Assembly: GCF_037392515.1 (NCBI RefSeq)
Contig: NC_090288.1
Span: 59,753,673-59,817,672, forward strand
DNA length: 64,000 nt
Direction of reading: 5' to 3'
Source of the DNA: Haliotis asinina
Lineage: Eukaryota > Mollusca > Gastropoda > Lepetellida > Haliotidae
Shown: positions 9,926 to 24,900 of the stretch, one piece after another
How positions within the stretch are numbered: the first letter of the stretch is position 1
How the letters are laid out: each line of letters opens with the position of its first letter
The notes under the pieces: generated by a model
The model's database searches: none
Told to the model about the DNA's origin: nothing
What the model saw: the letters and a program-made list of their open reading frames with translations, nothing else
Position numbers and translations under genes: made by a program

Positions 9926-12900
9926 CTGCAGCAGACAAATCACAGACCAGTGATATATAGACAGGTGATTTTACTGTCATATCAAGGCGTTTCACCTTGG
10001 TGTGAGGTGAAGCCCAATTGATGCAAGTATCATAAATTGGCAGCTCATCCGACACCCACGTTAGCGATACTAACAAGCCTGAAAATCACATAATCCGAGG
10101 CGCCGTGGAATTGTTTCTAGCTCGCCCAAGAGAGGCAACTCAAAACTGTGAATTCGTGCAATGTGGTTTGTACTTTGTATGTGTTCAAAATGTTCCAAAA
10201 GCAACTAATTCCCTAAATGACGGAATTGGGTAGATAGACCTGGACATTATTATTCTACTTGAATTCTGAAATGTCACAGCAGTGAATAAAATCACGCCAC
10301 CAGCATGTCTCAAGAAGGAACTGTGGATTCGTCATTCGACGCCACCCGCTTGCTTCCGTAACCCACGTATGCGGTTTGCCACGGAATGAGACGAGTGGGT
10401 CACGAATGCTGACATTCAAGCCGGATGGCGACTCGTACCATTCTAGTGATTATGTTCACGACAGGGCCTCGTCTAAGCGCACATTGGCACGTAGACGAAA
10501 ATAATCTAGGACTATTTCTCATGTATTCCGAAACATGGCTACTCCTATAAAATCTATAATACATCATGTAAGTCACTCAAGTTTCTTTTGTCGTTAACAA
10601 ATATCAGCAACAAAATAAATTTACAATCACGGAAGTAATAATGAAATTCGAAGAGAACAAAGCAACTATTTGATTCATTTCATATTTTACTACGCTCAGT
10701 TTGCCTGGTTTGCGATGATCTTGGCAGGTACTAAACAGGTACGAGTTTCTTGTAGCTCACGGAAAGAGGCGAATAGTTACGACTGAAATGCAGTCGTGTC
10801 ACGGCCGGAATGTTTGTCTTGGCCTCGATAATCAATAATCAGTTAAATACCATACCTGAAATTCCTCATGAATATGTTCCTCTTCACAGCGTATTCGTCC
10901 AACAAGCTCGTCACTGAGCCGATGTGTACCTTCGCTGTAGAGAGCTTCAAGTAACGCCAGATGGAGGAAGGTGTACTGTTGCTGTCGACAGCACATTATT
11001 GTGACATAATGTTAACAGTTAGTAGATTCAGTGCATGTTATTACAAGTTTACCCATGTTGGATTCGAACCCGGTATTGAAATGTTACTTTAGAATTTAAC
11101 AAAAGTGGTGCAACCACAAACTAGCATTAGATACAAACTGTTCCACTCGGTGACATATTCAACAGAATATAAAGACAAGAGTTTTTATGGATGACAACTT
11201 CGTTATTGTGAAGAGTCACGGCGTTTCGAAGTATGTTCTTACTTCAGGTGAAATCAACATAGAACACACTTCGGAACGTCGTGACTCTTCACAATAAAGA
11301 AGTTGTCATCCATACAAACTCTTGTCTTTATGTGTATCACTTCTAAATGCCCTTCAAAGATTTCAACAGAAGATGTCTAACATCTTAATCTACCCGTCAG
11401 GACACACTGGCCCCAAAAAGTATCAGATTTGGTTGAGGAAATCAATCAAGGTTATGTACAGTCACAACTTGCATTTACATCACATGCAGCCAAGTTGTGC
11501 ATGGAATTCACGTGCAGCATGTCTTATCATAGCGTACAAGTGACAAGTGGGTTGACGGGACATGCGCGAGGTAATTACCCGGGTCTGCACGGTGCACATC
11601 CTCTCGCCTCTCATGGAGCTGACGAAGCTGAAGATGTTGACGGTGCTCTCCTCCTTGCATCTCTCCATCAGAGCGTCAAGGCCGATAAATGTCCCTGTTC
11701 TGCCCACCCCGGCGCTGTAAAGAACTCATATATGTGTACATAGCGGTACTGACACAATGAACGTTTTTGGACCTCCTCGCCTATAAACCGACTGCTTGTG
11801 TACACGTCATTATTTGTGCGCTGTTACTACCCGGTGCTCTGACAGATACTTCTATACTCCTTTGTTGTATCTTTAATAAATGGATGCTTTTAAAAGTGAC
11901 ACACCCGTGAAGGTCCTGGGTAAGATAGGCCTTCGTCAACCCATGCTTGTCATAGAAGGCGACTATGCTGGTCGTAAGGGGCAAGTAACAGGATCGGGTA
12001 GTCAGTCTCGCTGACTTGGTTGACACATTTAATCCTTTCCAAATTGCGCAGGTCGATGTTCCTGTTGTTGATCACTGGATTTTCCAGACTCGATTGTTAA
12101 CAGACCGCCATATAGCTGGAATATTGCTGAGTCTAGCGTCAACTCAAACTCACTCACTCACTTAAAAATTGACATATATAGAACAGTGCTTTGTGAATGC
12201 TCATTACATTGCTCCTAACGCAGAATGTAACATTTATACACGTACTTTATCCTATAATGTTAATCCTACCTGCAGTGTACCAGCAGCGGCTCGTTGGGGG
12301 ACGTCTCCTCCTTCACCTGTTGCCAGAATTCGACGATAGAGGGTGCTGACGGCACTCCATGGTCCGGCCATGTTGTAAAATGATACTGGACGATTCGACG
12401 AGTCTCTTTGGTCTTTCAAAAGAGTACATGAAAAAATACTGAGTTCTTAAAAAGAATTATTAACTTGATGGCTTGTTCCACAAAACGTTTTGAGGCTATA
12501 GTCTGTTTGCATGGAAAACGTACAGCTGAATTGCACTTTAAACAAAAACAGCAAGCAGACTGTACCTACGACTATCCTTATTTGTATACGAGCTCTGTAT
12601 GACTGTGAATCACAGTATCCTGATAACCTGGTCATTGCTCACTCTATCAGTAATTTGCCACGTTACGATGGTAACGAACCAGCGATGTAGTGGGAGCGTG
12701 ACTTATAACCATAACACGCTTTTACTCACTGATCCAGATTCATATGAGTAAAGGTATGTATGTTTGATCAGTGTCATTCAGGAAGTGATCAAGATGTAAC
12801 ACATGTTATCACTGGGATCACACTTTGTGACTTTGTGCAACCCCCCGACAGGTGAAGATTGGTGCCTGACTCCGAGAGGTGGGTTAGAACCCGGATGAGA

Positions 12901-15900
12901 ATCACACCATTAAAAATACATATTACCATATGTAGATTACCGAGATAATGTCATCCCAGTGTAACAAACGTTACAAATGGATGCCGGTTACCGTATGGAG
13001 ACTTGTCTGAAGCAGTCTGACCACATACGTGGACATGACGTCCTCGCAGGAGCAGGACACGTCGACGTCGCCGTACCTCTCACGTGATCCCTCATCAGGC
13101 CAATACTTTTCACACTTCCTCTGACAATAGAGTACAACATATGTTTGCGACATGTACAACTGAACCGTGGCAACGTCTTACCTGTACCGGGGCTGTGGCG
13201 TAACTTAGTGGATAGAGTGTTGGTTCGTCACGCAGAAGACCCGCGTTTGATTCCCAACATGGATACAATTCCCGAAGTCCATTTCTGGTGTTCACCGCCG
13301 TGATATTGCTTGAATATTGCTACAAGCGGTGTAAAGCCACACTCATTCATACCCACCTGCACCCCATATACCAGTAGAACACAAAACGAACTAAATGAAC
13401 CATTCTGTTTCCCGACGACTCCGAAGGTAATGGAATCTAAGTGCGTCTTTGAGGACAGACGTTCAATAACAACAATAATCTATGTACGCTCAAAGCGCTT
13501 TAGCAAAGAGAGTCTAAAGTCAGAAAGAGTTGTTGAACAGATGCGTCAAGATAAATTAGAGATATAATCAATTTAATTTCGAGTGTTAATGTTAGAGTTA
13601 AGTGCGCTTCTAGATGAAGTACATCATGTGATATACACGTGAACTATTGATGTTAGTACATCCGGTTCCAATACTGGTTTCTCCAGATTGGCGGATCTTA
13701 CCAACGGGAATGAAGCAAGCCAATTGCGAAAACGCTTTAGTGAAAGGCATCACGATGACCAAAGAAAGAATAAGCTTGTATAGCAGACAAACAGTCTGAT
13801 TGGAAAGTCACGATCACATTATTAGGTAACACTGTTCATGTCCTGCCTTTTCAGTCATTTGGTTGACAATCAGGGCCAGACATCATAGCTGTCATCGATG
13901 CTGAAGTCATTGTCTCGTACCATTCAACGATTTGGCTACCCACAATCCTCGGTGCGAACATAGTACTTGTGCCACGTGTCGATTCCTGACACCTTACACA
14001 GTCCCATTAGATACTGCATATGTTTTCGTCTTTTAATTATTCACGAGTTTAGACATCTAGACAAGGGAGCTGGCAATAGAGTCACTTATAAATGTGGATT
14101 GTCACACTCGTTTCTAATTTTAAATTATCTTCACGCTAATGCGCATACATCGGAATGCTCAAAGTCCGTCACTCCGCAACCTCTTTCATAAACTGGTTTC
14201 GGTTCACCAATACAAAATGCCCACAATACAATAAATATCACATCACACTCATTTTCTTTAAATGTCAAGTGAATCTTCGTTTTTAGCAGTATTCCAGCAA
14301 CATGACAGCAGTGGACATCAGAAATGGGCTTCAAACATTGAACCCATGCGGAGAATCGAACCCGGGATTTCGGCGTGACATGCGAACGCTTTAACCACTA
14401 GGCTACCTCACCGAGCGTACGAAGAAGTTGAGTTTGACACGAAAGACTCCGTAAATAGTGATAACCTCTGCTCCAGTCAGATTGTAGCTCTGTTATGGAG
14501 AACCAGTTCAGAATGTGATGAAGGGTTGTGCATGTGTGCTTCCATGTAAACTATACACATGGGCATTAGTTAAGCACCACTCATTTTCATGCTATAAGAT
14601 TGTGTTTAAAACAACACACTGGTCATTCATGATATGGAAACCAAACACATGGTTATAATTTCGTTAACTGAATCCATCAACTACCAACACTGCTGTTACT
14701 TTCCGCTGTAATTTATTGACGGTCATATGGGGGCACTGAAAACGTTATCAATAATCATGACTTGTCCAAAACTATGGTCACACAGACAATGTCTGTCAAC
14801 GTACACAAATTTCTCAAAACGTTCACAGTTCAATCCTAAGCCAACAGTAAGTAAGCTATCAGTATTTGGATATCCTGTCCTCGCACGGATAACTGCTGCA
14901 GCCCTCCTTCTCATACTGGAAATCAAACGCCGAATGCGCATCATTGGAATCCTCTGCCATTCCGCATGAAGAGTCTGGGCTAATTCCTGTAGATTTTGAA
15001 CAGGTGGATCCCTTACTTGAACTTAACGCCCCAGATGTCCCATAAATGCTCATTTGGGTTGAGGTCAGGGCTTCTCGCAGACAAAGGTAATCAGTCAACT
15101 GCGTTGTTCTGCAAGTATCCGATTACAGCTCTGGAACGATGGGGCCTAGCATTATCGTCCATAAATAATGGGCAACTGGCGAGAGGTTGGTTATCAAAAT
15201 GCGGGACAACAGCGGCTTCCAGTACTTCCTGTGGGTTCTCTGACCATTGAGTGTCCCTGGAATGGTGATAAGATTCAGCTTACAGTCATAGGAGATACAC
15301 ACCCACACCATTCATCACCAAAGCGTTCAGCTGCTGATAAGCCTCATTACTCCTCATTACGGCCATCAGTAACACGAAGAAGAAAAAGGCTTTCATCCGA
15401 CCAATGTATCCTGCGCCATGTCCTCAGATTGTGGTTTTGGCGTTGATTATACCACACCAAACGTTGAGCCTTGTGTCTATCAGTGAGTAAGGGACGCCTG
15501 CTTGGACGACGAGCGCGGAGTCCAGTGGAGTCCACCCATGGGATGATGCTGGTTGAGAAACGAACACCCACTCTCCATTGTTCTCTGAGATCTTTGGCAA
15601 CGGTCATGCGTCTTACTAGGCGAACTAGGGCACGGTCATCAAGGCAAATGGTCTTTCTCGGCTTCCTGATCGTGGACGATCCTTGACGTAACCAGTGGCC
15701 GCATGTTTCCTTACAAGGCGACTCATGACAGTGTGATTGATATTCACTCTGGACCCAATCCTGCTACAGGACAAACCAGCTTCATGCATACCAATAATTT
15801 GCCATCTGGTATTTTCTGAAAGTCTACGCCTCGGCATGTCCAAAAGAGTTCAATTTCAGCATTGTTCACTTATTAATGCGTCGATAAGAAAGCAATGAGA

Positions 15901-18900
15901 ATAGTTCATTTCACCTTTTTATACCACTCAGTCGATTGTACCATGACAGATTGTACCTGCATGTGTATTTTGATATAACTGGTTGACTTCTCTGTTTTGA
16001 TCCCTTTTTGTTCAAATCGACACTTATTTTTGGCGGTGCTTAATCAATGCTCATGTGTGTAGATTAAACGAACATCGTTGAGGAAGTAAATATTACAAAA
16101 TGTTCAAGTCAGAAGAAGACAGCGGTACGTGCAGATGTTGGCTTCAGCTCACCTTGTTGTTTTCTCGAAGGTTGGTCAACATGACAATGCAGCGGACATC
16201 TTCCTGCCAGATCATCAACCAAAAGTCGGCCAGAGTCTGGGCATTTGGACCTGGACATTGCCAGATCAAATACACTTTAAAAACACATTCACATCCTTAA
16301 TCTTCTTCTAATTTGAAATGTTAAGATCCAAAGGTTTTCGACCTAAATGGTGACAAGACCAGAATAATGCTGTAAAGTAATTTTCAGCATGATGTAAATG
16401 CGGGTGTCTATCTTCTGAAAATATTATGGGTTCTTGAATAAACAAGCTAATTTTAGGGGCATTCGTACCTTGTGCCGCTATGTAAGCTCTCTTCTTGTGA
16501 TTGTAGCCCTGTTCAAATAAACGAATGATTAGCAACCTGGAGAAGATGTCATGAAACATGTAAATGACACAACATATCGACTGCTGAGACTAAGGTAACA
16601 CCCATCCTTGTGTGACTAAGGAAGGATGTTGCGTCACCTGACATCATCACTGCGGGGTCAGCTGATGCCTCAGAATATACTTGCTACTCAAAACTCATTA
16701 CCAAACAGCAGGATTTGGAGAACTGTATGTTACAATGACAACCAAATCTGACATACCACGTACTGTCAAAAAGTCGGTCTGTTCTTTATATAGACACATT
16801 TGTAAAATAATCAGATAAATAAGAATGTGAATCATTAGCAATGTATTTTAGACATATTAACAGAAGCTACATACTATTTCTGTAGATTCATTTCTATATT
16901 TCATAGTCTATAATTGGTGAAAGTCTACAAGGTTTCTAATTCCCTGTATGGATTCCTTTCTGTTCAAAAGAATTCATGTTCGGACAAATTTGTTTTAAGG
17001 AATTGAAGTGTAACATTTGCTTATAGTTAATAACTGTTGACAGTGCAATGCATGCAGTTCCCTTGAGAGTGAAACCCACAATTTTGAAAATAGCAGTGAT
17101 GCACCTACAGTTATAAAACTGGCATTGATGTAGTCTGTGTCGGATGAATCGCCTCGTTGTAACACAACTCGGGAACAGTCGTCTGGAATGAAAACATTGT
17201 ATGGAAGCTGCTTCAAAAAAGGTCCCTGGGAAAAATACGGAGATCAGGATAAACGTAAGATAATAATAAACGTATATCTACTGGACGGAGAAATGATGGG
17301 CTATGTGTACCACGCGCAGCTGTAGTTATGGCTCTATCTGTTGTAAAGATGACGTTGGGATTATGACTAGATGCATACATGCAGTTACAAAGAGGACAGT
17401 GGGATTATACTTCAACGCAGTTGTAAGGAGGACTGTAGGATTATGGCTATATGCAGTTGTAAAGACTACTGTAGGATTATGGCTATAGGCAGTTGTAAAG
17501 ACTACTGTAGGATTATGGCTATAGGCAGTTGCAAAGAGGACTGTAGGATTATGCCTATAGGCAGTTGTAAGGAGGACTGTAGGATTATGGCTATAGGCAG
17601 TTGTAAAGAGATGTGTGGTATTGCAGTTGCAAAGAGAACTGTAGGATTATGGCTATATGCAGTTGTAAGGACTACTGTAGGATTATGGCTATATGCAGTT
17701 GTAAAGACTACTGTAGGATTATGGCTATAGGCAGTTGCAAAGAGGACTGTAGGATTATGGCTATAGGCAGTTGTAAAGAGATATGTGGTATTGCAGTTGT
17801 ATATATCTTTAAAGTAGAATATTGTGTTGTGGCTATATACAACTGAGCCTGATTGCCTACATGCAAATATGTCGACGAATCTGTTCTTCTTCTTGTTACA
17901 GGGAAGCTGTCCTGCATGCTCAGACATATGGTCATGGGGGCGTGAGGGTAAAACCTGGAAATAATGTCAAGTGTTTATCACATCAGGACCTCATTGCAAG
18001 ACATACAACACACTAAACACAAGATGTTACCATTACAAGCCATGCAACACATTACACACAAGGAGTCAACATTACAAGCCATGCAACACATTACACACAG
18101 GGTGTCAACATTACAAGCCAAGCAACACATTACACAAGGTGTTACCATTACAAGCCATGCAACACATTACACACAAGGTGTCAACATTACAAGCCATGCA
18201 ACACATTACACAAGGTGTCAACATTACAAGCCATGCACCACATTACACACAGGGTGTCAACATTACAAGTCATCCAACACATTACACACAAGGTGTCAAC
18301 ATTACAAGCCATGCAACACATTACACACAAGGTGTCAACATTACAAGTCATCCAACACATTACACACAGGGTGTCAACATTACAAGTCATCCAACACATT
18401 ACACACAAGGTGTCAACATTACAAGCCATGCAACACATTACACACAAGGAGTCAACATTACAAGCCATGCAACACATTACACACAAGGAGTCAACATTAC
18501 AAGCCATGCAACACATTACACACAAGGTGTCAACATTACAAGCCATGCAACACATTACACACAAGGAGTCAACATTACAGGCCATGCACCACATTACACA
18601 CAGGGTGTCAACATTACAAGCCAAGCAACACATTACACAAGGTGTTACCATTACAAGCCATGCAACACATTACACACAAGGTGTCAACATTACAAGCCAT
18701 GCAACACATTACACACAAGGTGTCAACATTACAGGCCATGCACCACATTACACACAGGGTGTCAACATTACAAGTCATCCAACACATTACACACAAGGTG
18801 TCAACATTACAAGCCATGCAACACATTACACACAAGGAGTCAACATTACAAGCCATGCAACACATTACACACAAGGAGTCAACATTACAAGCCATGCAAC

Positions 18901-21900
18901 ACATTACACACAAGGTGTCAACATTACAAGCCATGCAACACATTACACACAAGGAGACAACATTACAAGCCATGCAACATATTACACACAAGGTGTCAAC
19001 ATTACAAGCCATCCAACACATTACACACAAGGAGTCAACATTACAAGCCATGCAACACATTACACACAGGGTGTCAACATTACAAGTCATCCAACACATT
19101 ACACACAAGGTGTCAACATTACAAGTCATCCAACACATTACACACAAGGTGTCAACATTACAAGCCATGCAACACATTACACACAGGGTGTCAACATTAC
19201 AAGTCATCCAACACATTACACACAAGGTGTCAACATTACAAGCCATGCAACACATTACACACAGGGTGTCAACATTACAAGTCATCCAACACATTACACA
19301 CAAGGTGTCAACATTACAAGATTTCTCCTGTCTCTGATTTTTTTGCAGGAATATTGACAACAGTAGCGTAATAATTCCACACACTCACACTTGCAAGTAA
19401 TACGAGTAATTATGTTAGGAATTGCCTTATACTCTTCATCCAACGCTCTATTCTTCAGTTTGCTTGCGATGTACTTTCCCAGTTCACATATGTCGATATC
19501 TCTATGTTCAGCTGCAGACTCCACCAAGGTCATTTCGATAGTTGTGTTAGAGGACCCACGTCTTCTCTTGGTACCTGCAGACAGAGGTTCCTTGACAATG
19601 TCAGACTTTCAGCAAATACACAACAGGACAGTAAAGATAAACATACCCTGTATGTAGGTTAATTTCTCTGAAAATATATACTAGTATCCAATACTGGTTT
19701 GATCAATGGTCAAGTCACAAGCACAAACATACAGCTGAAAAGAACAGCTGAACAAACATGTTGACGGACATATAAGGAAAAAGGAAATTATACAACCAAA
19801 GCTAAAACTGCAACATAGCCTAAATTGTTATTCGATGGCCATGCATTTTATACCTTTTAAACACGTATCATATCCAATTCGCAAGTAGACTGTCTTTTGC
19901 CAATATTCCCAAGCCAATCTGAGTGTAATAAAGGATACAAACATTACAATGTTCGGATGGTGGTGCTACAATAGGTTCTGGGACATATTCTTTTCCTCGC
20001 AATGACACGAGGGCCTGGGACAAAGATGCCTGTGTGAAACTATCTGTATGTAGTTAGGCCTACTGCCATTATATTAATTTTACTAGCGCTTCAGTTACTG
20101 TTATGTAGCATCAGTACATGATCATCTAATTATCAATCATTTGCGGTTTATATGCATAATAAAGCACTCCCCCGGTTGTGGTCGGGAAATTAGCCCGCGA
20201 CCATCAGGTGGAGAGACGTCACACCTCGAGCACTCTCGGGTCTTACCTTCCCAACCATAATCTCGGAGTCGTGCTTTATCTTACACACACTACTCACCCA
20301 CATAGTCAAATTTAAGGCACTTTACTTACATACCTTCACAGTAACACACTCACTCATCCAGTCAAATGTATCCAATCTGTACCTTACTTACATGCCTTCA
20401 CAGCAACACACTCACTCATCCAGTCAAATGTATCCAATCTGTACCTTACTTACATGCCTTCACAGTAACACACTCACTCACCCAGTCAAATGTATCCAAT
20501 CTGTACCTTACTTACATGCCTTCACAGTAACACACTCACTCATCCAGTCAAATGTATCCAATCTGTACCTTACTTACATACCTTCACAGTAACACACTCA
20601 CTCATCCAGTCAAATGTATCCAATCTGTACCTTACTTACATGCCTTCACAGTAACACACTCACTCACCCAGTCAAATGTATCCAATCTGTACCTTACTTA
20701 CATGCCTTCACAGTAACACACTCACTCAAATGTATCCAATCTGTACTTAACTTACATACGTTCACAGTAACACACTCACCCATCCGGTCGTATAACGGTC
20801 TCTTGTTGATCACCCTGCGAGAGAAACAAATAGAAGGTGCTCAAGTATTTATCTTGCAAGCTATGTAAATCCACTGGCTAGTCATACTTGGTGTCATACG
20901 TCTTGCATGATCACTAACGACAGAGTTACCACAAGTAGGAACAAAAGTGGGCCCTTATTTTCGAAACGTTCGTAGGCCAAAGAATTCGTAACTTTGATCG
21001 TAGCCAATGTGTGAAGAATGAGCTTAAGAACTTCGCAGGGCTACGAACGTTGCGAGAATAGCTACCCTGATGCTTAACCGAGGATTGTTGGGTTTGTGTC
21101 CGTGTTCATGTCAGACACCCATGTAGATGTCGTTCTAGGGCGGTCAGAACTGCTGACTCTGTCACATCTCATATCCTTGGATCAATGCTAATGATGATCA
21201 CTAGATCACTGCTCAATTATTTACAGACCATCGCCATATCGAGTGGGGTCTCCTCGTACGTTTCTGTGTGAAGGAAGTATGAAAGATGATGAAAAGACGA
21301 GAACTGAATAAGATGCATGTAGCAAATGTTTCACTTTTCGAACCTGAAAGCCTGAAAAGGTAAATGTCGCCTTTAAAATGTTATGGAAGAAATGGTATTT
21401 TATGTAAAAGCCTGAAAAAGGTAAATGTCGCCTTAAAAATGCTAAGGAAGGGATGGTATTTTATGTCATTTCTGCACTACTGATTTTATTAAACCACCTA
21501 GTCAAACCCGGATGAGAAAAGCTAGAAATGGCTGTGATATGGCTCTGTTCTGATGAATTTCGTGATAGGGAGTGGTTTGTTGTTCTGCCCTCAGTCTCTG
21601 ATCTGCCTTTCCAGTTAACATGATCTCCGTGAACAAAGTGGTAATACGGTCCACTGCTCTAGCAACATATCTCTCTTGTGTAATGACGAAAATGTGTTAT
21701 GCCAGGTAAGCCTGCACATAGTGTAAGACATGACGAAAATGTGTTATGCCAGGTAAGCCTGCAAACATTGTAAGACATGACGAAAATGTGTTATGCCAGG
21801 TAATCCTGTACACATTGTAAGGCATGACGAAACTGTGTTATGCCAGGTAATCCTGCACACATTGTAAGACATGACGAAACTGTGTTATGCCAGGTAATCC

Positions 21901-24900
21901 TGCACACATTGTAAGACATGACGAAAATGTGTTATGCCAGGTAATCCTGCACACATTGTAAGGCATGACGAAAATGTGTTATGTCAGGTAATCCTGCACA
22001 CATTGCAAGGTATGTTCTAGTGACAAACCCGTTGCTTTAAATGTTGCTTGGGACTAGACAACCTAAACCACAACCCCACACCTCTGACTTCAGTGCCACC
22101 AAGAAACGCCATGATGAATGTCTCAGCCATGGTTTACACAATGAGTATTAATCGAATGGTGGTGCAGCTTTCTCACCGGCCTCTGGTATACATAACCTGA
22201 GACCATAACGCTACCTGAGTTTGATGACGACAAGAATAGTCACCACGACAGCAAGCAGAATGGCGACTCCGATCGACACACCGACGATGACTTTAGTATC
22301 TCCCGACCCTGAAAGGTACATCGGCAGCAATGACTATTCACGATGTCGTTACTGACCCTGGTGGTTGCTTGTGAACAACTACAGGATTTCGTTAAAAAAA
22401 ACCATTGGTTTGATAGTGATGTATCAAACAAACTCTCCCTCAAAAATACAAATTCCAGAAATTCGCTTTGTATAATTGGTATGCCCAGTATATGTTTATA
22501 TTCGTGATTCTGGAAGTCAGTGGACATGTCAGCGTTTTCAGTCAAGGGATGAAGTAAAGCTTGTTAAAATCATCAACAAGTCCAGACCTATTAACATCGA
22601 ATATCCTAGTCGGATTCATGGAAATTAATTTTGCTGCATTGATACCTCTTTTGAAGACCATAGTGACATTAAGGCCGCTTGTAAGCAGTGAACTATCAAT
22701 TTCATAATATCATAATTATCAATGCAGTTATTTCTACTCCAGTAGGAACATATATTGAGGTCTTGCTTAATCATCTGGTCTCACCTGTCTGTTCTGAAGG
22801 CGATGTTGGTAGAATTGTTGGTGATGTCTGTGTTGACAATGGCGGAGTCGTGGTGGAAGCAGTTGGTATTGTTGTGACTGTTGTAACAGATGTTGACCCG
22901 GACGGTAACATTGTTCCGGTTGATGATGGTATGGATTTTGATGGTGGAAATGTTGACGCTGTTGTGCCTGTTGTAACAGATTTTGACCCGGACGGTAACA
23001 TTGTACCGGTTGATGATGGTAAGGATTTTGATGGTGGAAATGTTGACGCTGATGAAGATGTTGATGTTGATGTTGGAACCAGTGATGACAATGCAGATGC
23101 TGTTTGAGTAAATGTTGAAGTCGTGTGTGAAACTGATATTGTCGGTAACATTAAACTAAATGTTGACACGATGTCGGGTAACGTCAAAGATCCTGATGTC
23201 GCCAAAGGCACCTGTGACAACGATGTTGGTAATGGCATCAGTGATGAAAATGTTGCAGACGATCTAAGTGACGTCTTTTCTGCTGTAGAAGCCAATGACG
23301 ATGACATTCCTGATGGCATCAGTGTTGGGGATGATGCTGCAGACGCCAGCGACGATGACTTTTCAGATGCTGCTTGTGACGTCAATGGCTCTATAGACGC
23401 CTGTGAGGACGTTTCTGATGGCAACATTGATAACGGTGATGGTACAGACGCCATGGATGTTGGGGATGATGCTGTAGACGCCAGCGACGATGACTTTTCA
23501 GATGCTGCTTGTGACGTCAATGCCTCTATAGACGCCTGTGAGGACGTTTCTGATGGCAACATTGATAACGGTGATGGTACAGACGCCATGGATGTTGGGG
23601 ATGATGCTGTAGACGCCAGCGACGATGACATTTCAGATGCTGCTTGTGACGTCGATGCCTCTATAGACGCCTGTGAGGACGTTTCTGATGGCAACATTGA
23701 TAACGGTGATGGTACAGACGCCATGGATGATGACGATGACGATGATGATGACGATGACGATGATGATGAGGATGAGGAGAAGGATACTAGTGACGCCGAT
23801 GTTGCTGTAGATGCCAATGAGGCGGTTTCTGATGGCAACAGTGATGACGATGATGCTACAGACACCAGTGACGACGGTGTTCTTGCTGTTACCAGTGGCG
23901 ACGATGTTGCTGATGTTCCAAGTGATGACAATGTTGTCCGTTGTAAACTGTCTGGTGATATTGTCAGAGAATGCGTTTGTTCTGAGAGGATAACAGTGGT
24001 TGTTGCAGTTTCCGCTGATGACGCTACTGCAGTCGCTGGCAAATGTGTATCATCAATGGATCCTTCCTTAGAATCTTTTAAAAAATATTTAAGAGCATTT
24101 TACTATGTAGACAATAAATGCTGAAACATGCTTGGACCAACACATAGCTAAATGGTTTAAAGAAAATGTAATTTAACAATATAATAACTTGTTTTTAAAA
24201 GGTACAAAGTCAACGTTTTGACAAAATTTCAAAATCGAACAAATTTAGGTGACAACATAACCGTCAGTTAATAGTTAGTCACGCAACAGTAATATTATCA
24301 TTTCAAGTATATATTCATGTTAAACCCTGTACAAGTTTCAAGCTGTGAGGTGTTTCGCAAACATGCAGATCGTACTTTTTGAAATGGAAAGGCGCTGAAC
24401 CCCGCTTTAACGACCATTGCTCTTACATAGCGACGTGCAGGAGGAGCGCATGTGTGATTGCTGGCACCAGCCAAGACCAAAGCCTGGGTTATTGTGCTCA
24501 CAGACAGCGATACCATGTAGTAGGTAAACATTGATATTCCGCTCATACACATTCTGCTCCCGAGAAAACCATTCCTTGTTTTAACTCTTTAATCATCATA
24601 AGATGGCCACCTTTTCATGAGACAACTAGGTATCAAAACCAAACCTTCCTCCCGTTGCGACTTATACACTGTACTCACCAAACACCGGCTTCCATTACAG
24701 GCAGCATTTGTTGATGGTCTGTGCGTATCCAGGACGTGCTGTAATGGGAACTGAAGCATCCACACACCTGAGAGTGTTTCGTGTTACTGATCACAGGAGC
24801 AGCTACACACCTGAGCCTCATTGTGTTACTGATTACAGGAGCAGCTACCCACCTGAGTGTTCTTCCGTTACTGACTACCGTGACATGTAGCTACCCACCT

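Noticed and set aside
17964-19384. ORFs of 250-466 codons in several frames on both strands
   Set aside because: All are read-through of the 39-bp minisatellite, whose period is a multiple of 3 and lacks stops. Codon content is identical per unit and no conserved domain appears.
23123-24124. A 333-codon plus-strand ORF very rich in Asp (DDD...DDASDD), looking like an acidic biomineralisation protein
   Set aside because: It is the exact antisense of the Ser-rich RPTP exon 4 (tca/tcg codons read backwards give gat/gac). It has no splice or signal context of its own, while the minus-strand reading fits the gene in phase.
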